Origin: Ceratothoa steindachneri
Taxonomy: Eukaryota > Arthropoda > Malacostraca > Isopoda > Cymothoidae
Direction of reading: 5' to 3'
Length of the DNA stretch: 64,000 bases
Assembly (NCBI GenBank): GCA_963969495.1
Contig: OZ018322.1
Coordinates: 157,014,848-157,078,847, forward strand
In this document: one piece after another, positions 11,191 through 24,934 of the stretch
Position numbering within the stretch: position 1 is the stretch's first letter
How the letters are laid out: each line of letters begins with the position of its first letter
Position numbers and translations under genes: made by a program
The notes under the pieces: model-generated
The model's input: only the letters and a program-made list of their open reading frames with translations
Told to the model about the DNA's origin: nothing
Databases searched by the model: none

Positions 11191-12544
11191 AGGGAACACG
11201 CACAGCATGGGAAAAATAAAGTTGATTTTAAGCATTGTCTCCACGTGATGGACCTCGTTGTTGCTTAGGACAATTTTCCCCCGCTCAAAATCGTGAGAAA
11301 CAACAGGAGCGGGCTGATGGAATGCCGCCCTTATCAATCCGAGTATTTAGACAAGTATTTTCCCCACATCCCCCCCTCTTCCGGCCACGCTGGGATCGCC
11401 GCGGTCGCACTATTCAAACGATGGACGATAGTCCACCCCCTTCTATGGGGTAAGCTCCCTCACTTCAGGCGTAGATATATACCGGTGTCGCCAAGAATCG
11501 ACGAGATTGGTGTGCGAGAAAAGCTCACAAGAGCAGACTATCTTACTCCTTTTCGATTCGGGTTTTCATACGCGGAAGGCAAGGAAACTTTGCGGGATAA
11601 AACCAAATATCTCTCTTTGGATAAAACAAATATCCACCCTGGATTTGTCAAAAATCCCTATTTCCGAACAGTACCCGTCTGACTCCGTGCAACGTCTCCA
11701 TCTGCAAAGAAGAACCAAGTGTTGTCCCAAAAGGCTTCAGTGAAAATGAAACTTTGCGTAATACTTCTTTAATTACGCATACTCGATTAAACAAACCGTT
11801 TGACGTCTCTGAGAATCTCACCCTCCGTTTTCTTCGAAGGGATTCCACCGAAAAAATTCGCAGCCTCATCTCTCGAAGGCTCTCTTCCCCCCTCCCCCAC
11901 GTCATCTCAAAGGAATACTTCAACTCCGAGCTAGTTGACCCTGGACCACGTCGAAGTGATTCAACCTCTACCCCCACTTCGCAGGAAACGACCATCTTCT
12001 CCCCCTACATTTTGTACAAGGTATTGTAACGAATATTTTAGCTTACCCAAATTTGTAATTGCTGCCTACCGTTTCCCCCTGCATTTTCATTGTGTGCTCA
12101 CTATATCCGTGCTTACTATGACCATGCTTAATTTGTCGCCGTGTAAAGCTTTACTTTAATTTCATTCAACCTACCATTTTTATTGCATTTTAAATAGCTA
12201 ATCTTATTACTTGCACTGTAAATATTTGTATTATTATATGTCCTTTATTGTTCTACCATTTAACCAGAGTTATTAATATGTATTCAAGTGTATTTTTGTC
12301 GACTCCTTTACTTACAACCTTTGAGCACATCATAGCCGTGTAATAGCCCTGTAAACAAGTAAGACTTAAACACTCATCCAATACTGAGAATCAAAGTAGC
12401 TCTATTGTACTACACCTCACCTACAAGAATCCGATTTATTAATCGGACCCAACCGACCCCAAGGTATTAAAAAGGAAATCCCGCGCACTCTAAAATCAGA
12501 TATAATAGATATAGGTATGGTATATAGGAACCTATACCACGACA
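11191..12544 (+). mobile_element. LTR-like insertion splitting the repeated gene (solo LTR?)
   Basis: The two halves of the gene family are separated by 1.35 kb. The right end reads CCTATACCACGACA, followed directly by resumed coding sequence (RMIRDLALSKK). This resembles the 3' end of the Gypsy element 1 LTRs (CATACCACGACA at 30535-30546). The left end is uncertain: TGAGGGAAC at 11190 resembles the start of those LTRs, but no matching target duplication was found. The open frames inside (for example 11293-11682) have no recognisable domain. Confidence 0.45.
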
Positions 12545-13727
12545 GAATGATACGGGATTTGGCGCTCTCCAAGAAAGCTGCAGAACTTTGAGCCTCCAGG
12601 TTGAGGGAAAGGTCGGTACTGGTGTCATATTACCGAACAATGGAGAGTATATTTGTTAAGTATTTCTCTGAAGACAAACAATTTGTATACTGCCATGATG
12701 TTCCTCGTCTGTTTACCGAGTTGGGCCTAGGCACCTATAGCCCTGCTGAGTGGAAACTGTTTTTGCATAGCTCCAAGCGTAGCTTCAAGTGTGTCTTTTT
12801 GCATAATTGCAAGGACTTTGGTGCAGTTACTTTCGGTCACTCTATCCACCTGCGAGAAACTCACGATGAAATAAGAATGGTCATGGATTTACTTAAGTAC
12901 CATGAACACAATTGGATCATATGTATAGCCCTTAAGATGGTCAACTTCCTCCTTGTCAAGCAGAAGGGACATACAAAGTCTCCATGCTATATCTGTATTT
13001 GGGACAGTCGAGCCCATGACAAATACTGGTATCAAAAAGATTGGCCATTTTGGGAAACTTTGGACGCAGGAATGCAAAACATTGTTAATGAGCCAATCAT
13101 AAGTAAAGAGAAGATCGTTTTCCCTTCACTTCATCCCAAACTGAGGTTGCAGAAGAGGTATTTCAATGCGTTGAGCACTGATAATGATTGTTTTCAGTAC
13201 ATAGTATCGGCATTTTCTCTTTTGTTATACGAAAAAATAAAAGCAGGAGTATTTCATGGTCCCCAAATACAAAGACTTCTGAGTGATTCTAGATTCGTGA
13301 ACACCATGAATGAAAAAGAGAAGGCATTCTGGCTCTCATTTTCTGCCGTTGTTCGTAACTTTTTGGGAAACAAAAAAGCGCATAACTACGAGGATCTGGT
13401 TACTAATATGATTTTAGCATATCGTGATCTGAGATGCAACATGAGTGTGAAGCTGCATTTCCCAGAACTCACATCGACTTATTCCTGGCGAATCTGGAAG
13501 CCGTGAGCGACGAACAGGGGGAACTCTTTCATCAGGATTTGATGACGATGGAAGAGGGGTACCAAAGTCACTGGGATTTACATATGAGAACGGACTACTG
13601 CTGGACGAATAGAAGAGATCAGCCAGAAAAGACTTATAAGAGAAAGATTACAAACGCAAATTTTTGCCCGATCGAAATAAAAAAAGAGGTCCTCGAACCT
13701 GATATACGTTCATTAATAAATTAGCAT
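12545..13727 (+). pseudogene. Main body of the arthropod repeated gene family (broken)
   Basis: This continues the protein begun at 10673. After RMIRDLALSKKAAEL there is a TGA (12589) where Gly is usual, then an open frame to 13506. It shows LFLHSSKRSFKCVFLHN, GHSIHLRET, the CxxC box CYICIWDSRAHDKYW, and FLGNKKAHNYEDLV. A frameshift near 13440 follows NMSVKLHF, and the next frame ends the protein with SDEQGELFHQDLMTMEEGY and TDYCW. The CxxC box followed by WDSR and the C-terminal FHQD segment are the family hallmarks as I know it. A transposase-like fold is possible but is inference. A second fragment of this family lies at 31900-32204. Confidence 0.8.
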
Positions 13728-16700
13728 CTATTTGATTACAGTATTTGTAATCCTAATGTGTAATTCAAGTTTCTTATCATATGCAATAAATTGTTTGTGC
13801 AAAAAAACCTGCTTTACTATAAATAACGCAAAAGGATAATTCAAAATTACTTCAGGGCAGGATGATAGGCGTGATAAAATGAAAATTATCGTATAATATT
13901 AGTTATTGATATTACGAAATATCTCTAACATTTAGAGAGAATCTGATTTCAGATTTGAATTCACTATGCTAAATTACGTAGGAGAATGTACTTTTATCAA
14001 TTTACCGAATACATTGTTCCCCACTCTTATCTAACGATCGAAGGATATCTGCCTAAAGATTATTCATAATCTCGGGAATTAGTTTGGCTACCAAGCGTTG
14101 CACTATTTCTAACAGCACAACCACTGTATTCAGGTAGTGAGATAAAAATTTAAGTACGTACTTACCATGATCAAGGAAATGAGATGTATAGGAGGTAGAA
14201 CAATATATTTTTGAGAAAAATAAAATTCATGTCAATATATCTTAGCATTTTCTTTGCTCCCATAGTAGCCTCAGCCCATTTCATTGCCACTTTGAGGACT
14301 TTCGAAATTAAAACCACAAGTACTCTTTCAACGAAAACCGATTCTAAAGTTTTCTGCTATTTCTCTGCTTATTCGATGGTTTTATTTAGCTCTTACTCTA
14401 GGTTCGCTACATCACACGCAAAAACCGCTCTCTTCCCTTGCTTCCTGCAATCTGTTAACTGGACATTTTCCTTATTATTGAGGTGAACCGCACTATATCA
14501 CTACGAAGTTGACTATAAGTCTATGGCAGCGACTTCATGAGAGAGAAGCCACATTTGCTGCTACCGTTCGCTGCCTAATAACTCACGCTTTCACTTGTTC
14601 TACGGTTTTTTGCTCTTTTTCGGTAAGTTCTTATTCTCTCGCTCTCGCTTCGAAGACAGCTTAGCAGTTATTATAGAAATTAAGTAATCTTCAATATAAT
14701 GAAAATAAACAGTATACTATTTTATTAAAAATGAAATTGAGTTGTAATTGCGTTCAGGTAATTATTTAATTAAATGAACTGTATTAAATAACCTGGAATA
14801 AATTTGCGTTTGTATCCTACCATGTAGATTTTTGTCTTGCCAGTACGATTCCAGTGGATTAACGAAGTGAAAATATTGGTTGACGGTTTTGAGGTGGTAA
14901 TTTGGATTATTGGCAAAATTTCTGTGAGATTGCATTTAATGACTCGATAAGATATCCATCTCTTCCACTATTTGATGGGTCTGAAGTGTTTCTTGGTCTC
15001 TTTGATTAACTCCTTAAATATACCAAAGTTTGGAAGAATAAATAGTATTTTCTAGAACCTAGAGCAAACACTCAAACTTTACTTATAGGGTTTTGACCTT
15101 TATGGTGTTTTGGATAGGTTTTGAAAGGAAAATAGGTGTTTTCTTTTTAAGAAAAATACACCAAATATTCTTTGAAATTAGCCTCTTAAATTCTCCAACT
15201 TTTATTCCCTAGAACATAGAATATAAAAGTTATGAAGTAAATGACATATTTGAAACAATGATGCGTCTAAAATTACAGAGCGGTAAGGTGAGTGAAAATG
15301 CAGCCATAACCAGAAAATAACATAATTATCACATAAATAATTGCGCAAAATTGATAAGAAAAATGCAGGACTTCACTAATTTATCGCATTGTTCGGGGTT
15401 AATGAATAAGATTTATTACATTAATAAAAGGTTATGCACACCATTGATCTAAATTATTTTAACACTGTTGGAGGGTAATCTTATACCTTTCTTATACTAA
15501 TCTTTGCCAGTCATCAATCTTCTGTCCGGAACCATACCCTTGTCATCATATATCTTCCATGGGTATTCTTTAAGGTTTATCTCAGGGCGCTCCGCAGGCG
15601 AGATCAGTGCGGGGATAATTTTAGCACTACCTTACCATCTCTTTTGCCAGGTGCAAAGCTTTAGCCCGCATAAACACACGCACATGTGCTTCCTATATCT
15701 GGAGAGGGGATTGCTTGTTCCTGGATCAGATTCTTGTACACGCAGGGCTAACTCTGCCATGGTAACGGGCGAGCAGAATTCAATCTTTCACCTGTACCTC
15801 GCCTTACATGCTGCTTCCAATCGGTTCCGAACAAATTAAGTTTGCTTTACCGGCTGAAAAACAATCTTTCCTACTTTTCATCACTCCATATTACATACTA
15901 GTAGCGATAGCACACTTAGCCGCTTGAGGAGATGAGTCGTTTCTGAGCAGGAATGAGAGCGTGCTATAAATTTCACTTGTCACAAACGACGGTTACTGTC
16001 CTGAAAGACACCATCAGATTCATGTTGTTTGCAACTTGATCTGAAATACAGCCTGATGTATCTGTCAAATCGGTCATTCATTGCCCTCCCTTGCATACGC
16101 GACAATGTTTTGTCGATACTGTCATGACCCAGTGTCCTCATAGATCTTTATTATGCGTAAAGTTACACTTTTTGACGGATAAAATGCCTTCAAATGCCCG
16201 CCAGTTTCATTTGTTCACTCTTCCACTTGGCACCTGCTTTCTCAATAGTTTGCAAATCTTAACTCATCTTCCTATTCTAAAAAACTTCACTACCACCACA
16301 ATTAGGGGAGTTTGTACATAAAAACATAAATTTTTAGGTGTAGGGTTAAAGTCACTATTGTTTTCTCTAGACTTGGGTGCAACCTTTCTTCATAACTTTT
16401 TTCGCCAATGGTTCTTAATAATGAAGAAATAAAGGAAAAGTTTGAGGAAATATTTAAGCAATTTTTTATTTAAATTAAAAGAGTACTTCTAAGAAAATTT
16501 AGATTCTGGTATTTTGTTCTGTAGTTTGGACGGTACTTTAGATGTTATGAACATATTAATAAGTGAAATTAAACTGATAGCTCAATATTTAGTAGAATTG
16601 GTTTTCACTTCTTTTTGGAAGTGTTCTGATATTAATCTTTTAAGCTCAGATAAGGCGTTGAGGTCACGCAATTCTTCAGATGTGAACTATAGAGACAGCT

Positions 16701-19700
16701 CGTTGCGGGTTCTGCTAGCACTCGGCTGTCCCAAATGAATGGTTGCAAATCATTAATAACATTCACCAATTCGTTTATTTTACTCCCTTCGATTATTTAG
16801 GGAGAAGCAATTAAACCCGGTGCCATAAAATTGTCCCATCTTGTTTATGTCTGTATATTTTTCGTCCTTATTTTCCTATACCTCGGAAAGATTTAAACAA
16901 ACAGTCCTGGATAGATCTCGTAAGGCGTGGCAGAGGATTTTATAGCCCTTATAAAGAGCGTTTGCTTGGCCGGCATAGAAAGGACAGAGTGATGAAGGTT
17001 ATTACACTCCACCCTTTTAAACTCTCCTTTTCTACACAGGCGATGCTTAAGACATCGATGCTAAGAATAGTGAATTAGGCTAAAGTGAATTACCCACCAA
17101 TTAATATGACTAAAAACTAACTTAAATACTCGGTTATAAGTTCAACTTAGTATAAAAAAACAAGAAATGTGCTAGGCAATCGAGAGAGAGAGAAGGAGAG
17201 ATAAAGAAAAATGCGCAGAGAGACTGAGAGAGAAAAGAGATAATTTTTAACCTATGTAGATTATAGGTATCTCAACTAAAATTAATAGGTGAATTAACGA
17301 ACATCAAAATATGTGTAAAAGAGAAATGGTCTAAATCAAGAAAGCGACTCAGATGTTCGGAACAAAAGGATCGACATAAGCACACGGAACCTTTCTTGGA
17401 ATTAATTATAACTCTAAGGCCATTTTTTCAAAAGCTATCAATAATGCCTAATTTAAAGCTATTAAGGCAAAAAAATGATTAGAAATTTGAAGGCAATAAA
17501 CTGTCCAATATGACATAAATCTACAATGGCATGAACCTATTTAGCCTTTTAATGTTCTTACATCAATATTAATACATTTTTGAGGTAATTGATGATCGAA
17601 GGAATTATTTATATTTTCTCTAAATACATCTTTTTAAAGATAGAGCTCCTAAAAAATGGCGGGGAAGAAAAATGTATTTTTTCGAGGTTCGTACTGCAGT
17701 GGCTGAAGATCCTAAACTACTGAAGCAATCATTCTTACATTCCATTTCAGTATCTCTTAACGCTGCCCAGAAGAATTAAAATAGCAAAATATGCTACGTA
17801 GTTTTCCCTTAGGTACTTTACCGAATGAACATCAAAGCCACTATATTTTAGAGATAATCGAAGGATACAATTTTCTAAGAGCAATTTATGTAAAAGCAAT
17901 ATTTCTCTTTTATGGACGAAATGCGAAACTCTTAGGACTTAAAATTTGGCCTATATTTTCATTTTAAATTCGCTATTATTCACAGAATTGTCCTCTATTA
18001 TGAGAGTGCGACAAAGTTACTCTCTTAATTTTACAAAATAGTGTACACTACCTTAATATACAGGGTCAATGAGAATAAGTGTTCCCCCATAAAGGGTAAG
18101 AAGAGCTAAATATCTATTGGAGACATTTCTTTGAAACTACGATAGGAGATGTGAAACATACCGATCGTTTCGGATTCAAAGTAAAGTTTTGAGGCAATTT
18201 TTGTCCCGTAAAAAGGAGTAATTCAGATTTGTAATCATATTTGTACTAGAGTGTTTGCTAAATAATGAACGTATTTGACCGCGATTGTTTAATAAGACAA
18301 CCAGGTAAAGATTAATCATGATAAAATGGTAGAAAATAACGTTAGATCTAGTTTATTTTCTCTTTTATCCTAAACTGTGTCGATTTTTTAAAGTAATTAG
18401 TGATGCGCAGGCAATAAAATGGATTTTTGGAGTTCATTCTCATGCAGAAAATGCTTGTATATACTAAATATGGTAAAAACAAATCACACACATTAAACAG
18501 CGATTGTATCCCCTCCGATAGCATCTCGTTCTGGAAAAGCAACTATATTGGTTGACATTCTTTATAACAAGAGGTTCTTCAATATCTGCCATATTCACTG
18601 GATTTAACGCTTAAGGAATATAACTTATTTCAATTACTCACACATATCATAAGTTAAAGAAATTAAGAATCAGAGATATTGTAAAAGGTTTCTCAAAATC
18701 TTTCGCAGTTTTTGTTCATTCTTTAAAACAGGAATAAAATTTGTTTTCTTCCCATTAGCCTGCAGTTATTTTCAATGATAGGTATTATATTATTAATATA
18801 AAGGTTTAATAAACTTCAGTGACATTAGTTTTTGTATAACTGCAGCTAATAAACCAAATTAAATCAGATTTCATGCGATAGCGGTAGCCAGCAAAAGGCG
18901 ATATTTGGTTACTTCTTCACTGCTACCTAAGATTCGAGTTTTTGCCACTAGGCTGCTTAAACGCTAAATTTCTCTCCTCTTACTAAAACCTAGAGAATGA
19001 ACATTAGAAGAGAGAGAGGAGACCCCAACGTCGACCTGATAGAAGGATGCCAAACCTGCCTTAATGGGAAAAAAACATCCAGTCATATCAGATTCACAGC
19101 AGGCTATAACAAAATTGACGATCAGGGAAACCTTGCACCACACAAGACAAGATATTTCCGTTCGACTCAATGATTTCTCCCTTAATTCCAAACTATTAAA
19201 GTCATACTCTCAATAAGTTAAATTTGCCCTATCAATCGTCTGTAATCGCGAATGACTTTGGCTTGCTGACTCTTCTAGGTTGTAGTTACCTCACGTGCAA
19301 ACTTCTCCAGGGCTCAGTCAACCACTCCCATTTTCTAACTGCAGTCGTTTGCTGACCTCAAGGTCTTTTCTCCCGATGACGTCTATCCGTTGCAGTCAAC
19401 AACGCTTCGACGTTTTGCCTCTGTCTCTTCCGTAGACCTGTAATTGCACTCTCAACGTATTAATCTTCGGCTGTCTGTCATCTACCTCAGTTAACTTACG
19501 GCTACCACCACGAGCACCTCTAGTAACAGTATCCTCATCCATTCCAAATTTGTTTCATCGTTTTAGTAGTCTATTATTAACAATTCGTGAGGAAAATTTC
19601 ACTCATTTCTAAGAAACTATTAATTATTCATTGCATTAATAAAGCGCAGAAATTTATCTTTATACTTTAGAACTGAGAAAATTTTGCCAGTTCCATCTTA

Positions 19701-21379
19701 AATTTGTACACGTTGATCATCTCTTATTGATAATTTTTAAGTAGTTATTTTCTCATATTTCCTTAATTTTCCTTAATTTAAACCAATAAAAGGGTGTGTA
19801 TTATTTCTACCTCGTTGAAATTAAATCACATTTCCTTCCTTGGTCATATCTTTCTGGACATACCAGCACCAATTTGATTTCTTTATTTCTAGAGAGAAGG
19901 AATATAAGAAAAGCACCGTTGTTTTAATCTCTGCAGTCCTCAATGAGTTTAAATGCACGAATCCTTAAAGAATTTTTCTATTTAAAACTGTTTGCATTCC
20001 TGTATAGGGAAAAAGGTCGGGATTTGGGGTTGAGTAGATATAATAGAAATGACTTAGATTAGCAAATGAATAAAAGAAATTAGACTAAAAGTATCAAAAT
20101 AATGTCAAATATCTCTTACAATGCCGATAAAAAGTTACCAAATGACCACTTTTCTCCAAAACGCTTGAAATTTGTTTGATTACTGTTTTGTTGAAAGTAT
20201 CAAAATTACCCATGACAAACATCCGAACACTTTACTTTCATGAAAAGAAGAGGGCCATTTTTCTCCCCAATAAAAACAGAAATGAAAAAGTTACGCCAGA
20301 ATATGATTGCGTGACGTGTCCCCCCGAGCATCGATAGGACAAATCCAAAATTGGAAAATATCTTTGCATTTTAGCAGCTTCAATGCTGGAATGGCAAGAA
20401 TCAAGGTAGCATCTGCGAAGGGGGAGGGAAGAGGAGGGAGGAGAATAAAACATTCTGACAATGTTTCCTTTCTGGATTGTCAGGGAAAATCTTTATGTCT
20501 TGATAACATATTTACAAAAAATAAGAATATTCCGCTTTCACGGCTTCAGATGCGGCTTGAAACACGTTAATGAAATCTGCACATAAATCCCTCAAGGAAG
20601 CAGGTAACAGAGTATCCCGAGCGCTCTCGTTTATTGAAACATTTTCAAGGAATTGGTAGGTAAAAATGGCGAAATGAGCAAACGGTAACAGAGTCAAATA
20701 TTTAAATTAAAGACGATAGTGAAAGATAATAGACGATCGCGAAAAACCAAAGACGATTCCAAAATGAATAATTGTTGCGAAAGTAACAAGTTATTAGAAA
20801 CTTAATAAAAAATAATAATTTTGCAATAATTTATTGCATATAAATAGAACAGAAATGCATATAAAAAATATCTACTCGAAGTTATGATTTATTATATTGA
20901 TTGCATAATATTAATTTATTTGCACGAGTGAAATGTAATGTCAGGTCATTTTTAGATATACTATTACTTTAGAAAATTAATGTGGTCGAACTTCTCTATA
21001 TAGGAAAATGATTTTACAATTTTTTACAAAATTAAACGAACTCGATACAGAGAAACGTAGAACGTACTCAAAAGCGTAAAAGGTATCTTTTGGTATATTC
21101 TTAGAGGATAGATTGGTGACGATAAATTTATATCAGGAAGTTAAAAATAGATTAGGCCATGTATAACCAGCAAAACGTTTAAGGTATCTTACTAGCATAA
21201 CTCCACCTTTTCACCTTAGTTATCGTTTTTTAACGCTAGAACGTTTAACACAGACCATTCTTCCCTATCATCCAAATTGGTTTGTTCCAATAGAATTTTA
21301 CAATTTTAATTTAAGACTGAGAATTATTTATGTTCTTTTCAATTTTGCTCCTTCAATAAGGAAATATGGCACACCTATA
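13728..21379. other. No gene or element recognised (7.6 kb)
   Basis: AT-rich DNA. The open frame 14211-14486 starts with a hydrophobic stretch like a signal peptide but has no family I know. The frame at 15504-15839 and the minus frame 18964-19191 are also unassigned. A GA-rich patch lies at 17183-17243. A somewhat more GC-rich patch at 19250-19560 has no visible coding logic. Old, diverged element pieces may be present that I cannot identify by eye. Confidence 0.45.
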
Positions 21380-23418
21380 TAAATGGGCTCAATGGAGCAC
21401 TCCCTCTTGGTGTGACTCAATTTTCTTCACTCTGCATTGATAGGCTAAGTTTATTGATGGATCTGGATTAAATGAAAGAATTATAGGTTGAACCATCTCA
21501 TTTAATATATATTTGTTTGAGAGAGAGTATTTTTAACAAAATATTGTATGGATAATTAAATTATTACAAGAATCTGCTGCATAAATATAAAGTAACAGTC
21601 TATAATAATATTCTTAACAGTTAAAAAAAATTCCAGAAAGGCTTACTCCTATATAGGTATGTATTTTGAAGATTTGAAGCATAAATTTATGAAACTAATA
21701 AATTCTGACTGTATATTATATACAGTCAAAAATCAGAGGTTTGACAAAGGCTTTTACATCAATTGAGTGAAAAATACTAATCACAATTTCTTTGTGTGAT
21801 ACTCAACAAAGCAATGGATGTGCAGTGCCACATTACATATGGAGCATTTAGGCTTCAAATTTGTCTTAAACACACCACACCGGCCTTAAGTATCTCCCAT
21901 CACAACATAATGATTCGTTCTGCCGTAGCGTAGATGCTCGGGTGAAGTTAGAGGCAAAAGTCCTCCCGGTTTCCCTGTTTGTTTTAGCAGAATATCGAAA
22001 ATTTCCCTCAGAAACTCTATGTATGCCACCTTGTGAATTTTTCTGTATAGAATCTACACATTTAAAATTGCGCCATTTAGGAGAAAGCGGAAAAGAGAAA
22101 AGTAACACACTCTCTTCTTAAATGAAACTCTATACTTTCCTCTAAACTGATCAAACAGACCAAGTCCTCCCATTTCTATGTTGTAAAGGTTTACAATGTC
22201 CTTCTGATGGATTATTACCACTTTTATTTTTATTTTCCGACCAAAGTTTGCCCTTGCATATTGAAAGAGATGCAATGACACTTCTTTTGTTCCACCCTAA
22301 CATCGCTGTAGTTATTCCATGCATAAATAGCAATTTTCTTTTCTTTTCCATGAAACTGCTTTGCCTGCCTTCTCTCATTTTCCTTGATTTCTGACACTGG
22401 GACATCTTTGACTCTGTCTTTACGAATTGTACCTGTCACACTAATAATAGCCTCCTGGAATGACGAGAAGAGGCAGCGTAGTAGAAAAGTTGACAACATA
22501 TCCACTGCTAATCTTAGGTACTGTTCTTTTGGCAAATGCATAAACAAAAGATCCACCCACGGGTATTCTTTTATCAAACCCAGTCTTTTTCTATATGCAA
22601 GCCGAAATTCATTAACAGTCCTTCATGAGAGCGTAAACACTAAAACTTGGAGCCTAATCTCATGATTTTTCCTCTAATGAATTGTTTAAAATCATGTCGC
22701 CCATAATATGGTTCCATGACTTCATCAATAGCCCATGTCGTACAAAGTGAATGAGCGATATCCATAAAAAGCATTTCGAAATGTACAAAAAGAGTGTAAA
22801 TCGTAAAGATCCTATAATCGAAAGGCTTCTTTGAGTTGTCCACAAAGTGCAGGTTTTGCACGATCTCATAAAATAGGTTTATTCTCATTCTAAACTTACA
22901 GCCAGATTTTAGGTGTCCACCTGCTACTCCCACTACAGCAGTGAGGTTGGAACTGGGTTATAACTTGAGAGAAAAAAGATGCTAAATACTTGGTTCAGTT
23001 GTTATTGGGTAACACATAAATCTTTCCAAAATTTAATATGCTGAGAACAGTTTGTTATAAATTCTTTTTCCCCAAAGTATCTGAATATGTCCACAGGTGT
23101 AAAATCCTTCATCTGCCAATTTTTTTACAATAGATGGTTTATGTACTTCATCACAAACCTGACATTCACATTTCTTCCACTCATAAATAGGCTTTGAGCG
23201 TTTTTGCTTCTTTCTCCTCGGTGGGCCAAGGTTCACTTGCTCTTCAAAAATTGATGCTTCTCATACAGATTAAGGTTCAGTGCGACTGATTTGGTTTGTC
23301 AAAATATCAGACATAATTCAAATAAAGTAACATAGGCATGGAGAGTGCAAAAATATTTTGATTCAAGTATTCCCCTTAGACTGCAGTGCGCTGACTGAGT
23401 TCAATACATCCCATTTAA
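21380..23418 (-). mobile_element. Candidate piggyBac element boundaries
   Basis: The transposase relic at 21781-23240 lies between a left string ATAA|ATGGGCTCAATGGAGC (21378) and, at the right, a TTAA within CCCATTTAAATGG (23410). Read inward from the right, the end is ATGGGATGTATTGAAC. The two ends agree at about 12 of 19 positions, and TTAA is the piggyBac target site (mutated on the left). The boundaries are tentative. Confidence 0.35.
21781..23240 (-). pseudogene. piggyBac-family transposase (broken)
   Basis: This encoded a cut-and-paste transposase. On the minus strand, in order: a Cys-containing frame (23236-23033), then FRMRINLFYEIVQNLHFVDN and AIDEVMEPYYGRHDFKQFI with the first catalytic Asp (22933-22640). 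Next come VDMLSTFLL with a second Asp and SVTGTIRKDRVKDVP (22577-22151), where WNNY appears in place of the usual WNDN, so the third acidic position looks lost. IVNLYNIEMGGLGLFDQFRGKYR (in part) follows. The C-terminal cysteine-rich domain has GRCGVFK, KCSICNVALHIHCFVEYH and a stop at 21781. Several frameshifts and stops separate these pieces, so it is inactive. Family membership is clear from the IDE, GTIRK, MGG.DLFDQ-like and CRD motifs. Confidence 0.88.
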
Positions 23419-23774
23419 ATGGACATAGTATTTTAACTGATAACAAAAGTGACAGAATGTGTTTCCCGCTCAAATAAAAAATTCACTCATTAAAACAAGT
23501 CTTTAATTATCATTTTTACAATCACTCACTATAAGAAGTTCCATATACTGCAATGTATAGACAATAACTTACCTAAGTCCAGATCTTTTGGTAAAAGCAA
23601 TGAGGTAGGTCTCCTTCCTTCCTTCATTTACGTGTTGTTTACAAAGTGTATTAGAATACTAATCATCAGTTGAGGAAGGTTACATTTTCGTTACATCCGG
23701 TAACAAAACGAACCTAAATTCTTTGGTAAACTTAAACAAAATTACTGTCACTAAAAGTTAAAATCCCTGCCCAT
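23419..23774. mobile_element. Candidate piggyBac-type MITE
   Basis: A roughly 356-bp unit lies between two TTAA sites, each embedded in CCCATTTAAATGG (23410-23422) or CCCATTTAAATGGG (23770-23783, a perfect palindrome). Its ends are imperfect inverted repeats: ATGGACATAGTATTTTAACT at the left and ATGGGCAGGGATTTTAACTT read inward from the right, both continuing to AGTGACAG. It has no coding capacity. It lies directly beside the piggyBac relic, with similar terminal ATGG strings. Confidence 0.4.
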
Positions 23775-23783
23775 TTAAATGGG

Positions 23784-24934
23784 TTCTATTCTTTCTTGGG
23801 TTAATATAATTGTGCATAGCCCATTTTTCGACTCTTGTAAATATTCTACAAAAAATAGTTCACTGTTTAGTCGATAAAGTAGATATGAAGAAATTTTAAT
23901 TCTTTCTTGCAAGTGTACCTCTGACTGGTCTTGAAGAAACCATTGCCCCAAACGTGGAGCCTTGCCTATCTCATATAAATTATGATTCGGTGTAGAAGTG
24001 TTGAATATAGTTTTTCATCCAATTGTTCACCAATTACAATATGATTTTTTACCACTATTATTTTTAAAATTTTCCCATAGGTGTCGTCTTTTTTGACATA
24101 AGGTTTCCCAAAGAAAAAATAGAAACTAATTTGGCACAGGTTCAAATTAATTGTTCATTCACTATATATTTAACGTGAACTCTTTGAGGGCTAACATTAC
24201 TGAACCCCCAAAGCATTGCTATTATATTCAGCATTCAATGATAAGGCACATTAAAGTAAAAATAATAATACAAACTTACTATCCCATAAAGTGAGGCCAA
24301 AGGTATCGCGAAATGTTAGCATTGGTTTTACTTCGAGTTTAGTAGACTAGTTTGTATAAAAGCAAACCTACCTCTGATAATCCATAAAAAGTAAGAAAAG
24401 ATGATATAAAGCAATGTAGTAGGTTTATAAGACTCAACAAGGATCAAACATAGTTTAAGAAATAAGGAAAAGAGAGGTAGCAAACGGAATAAAATAATAT
24501 AAAGTTTAGTCCATCAAAGAAAGTGAAAAATATGTAGTTAGAACCTATACCATAGAGCGCTCTTTGCTTTTCATGCCACTGCACTAACCACTCAGATAGC
24601 ATCCACATTTCCACATTAGAGATGTTGATCGTAGCCTAGTGACTGAGAGGCTCAAGAAAACGTTGAATTAGTCAGGCTATGATTAGGAGGGTATGGCTTT
24701 TCGGTAATCTAACTCTAGGCGTTCTGATATGAGAAGAAACCCACACTATTTTCGCAGAAATTCAGGGCATCATTGAAAACGATCCTTCGAAGTCAACGAG
24801 GTCGATAGTCAGGAAAAAAAGAGTGTATGAGTTTCTAATTAAGCAGTTAATGCATGAGGATGTCTGCTACTGTTCGTGCGCGTCTAGTCGCCAGTGACTC
24901 TACACCTCACTATGTCGGTCGGTCCGCGTTTTGC
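23784..24934. other. No gene recognised; possible tRNA-derived relic
   Basis: No coding signal is visible. On the minus strand at about 24612-24545, CTGAGTGGTTAGTGCAG resembles a tRNA A box and GGTTCTAAC resembles a B box about 40 bases later. No full cloverleaf can be drawn, so this could be a decayed tRNA-derived SINE head or chance. Confidence 0.3.

Noticed and set aside
11648..11995. 115-codon minus-strand frame and overlapping plus frames in 11235-12160
   Set aside because: They lie inside the LTR-like insertion, overlap each other on both strands and have no recognisable domain.
20307..20570. Plus frame with Arg/Gly-rich stretch, possible small protein
   Set aside because: Short, no family, no flanking gene signals, and an overlapping antisense frame of similar length.
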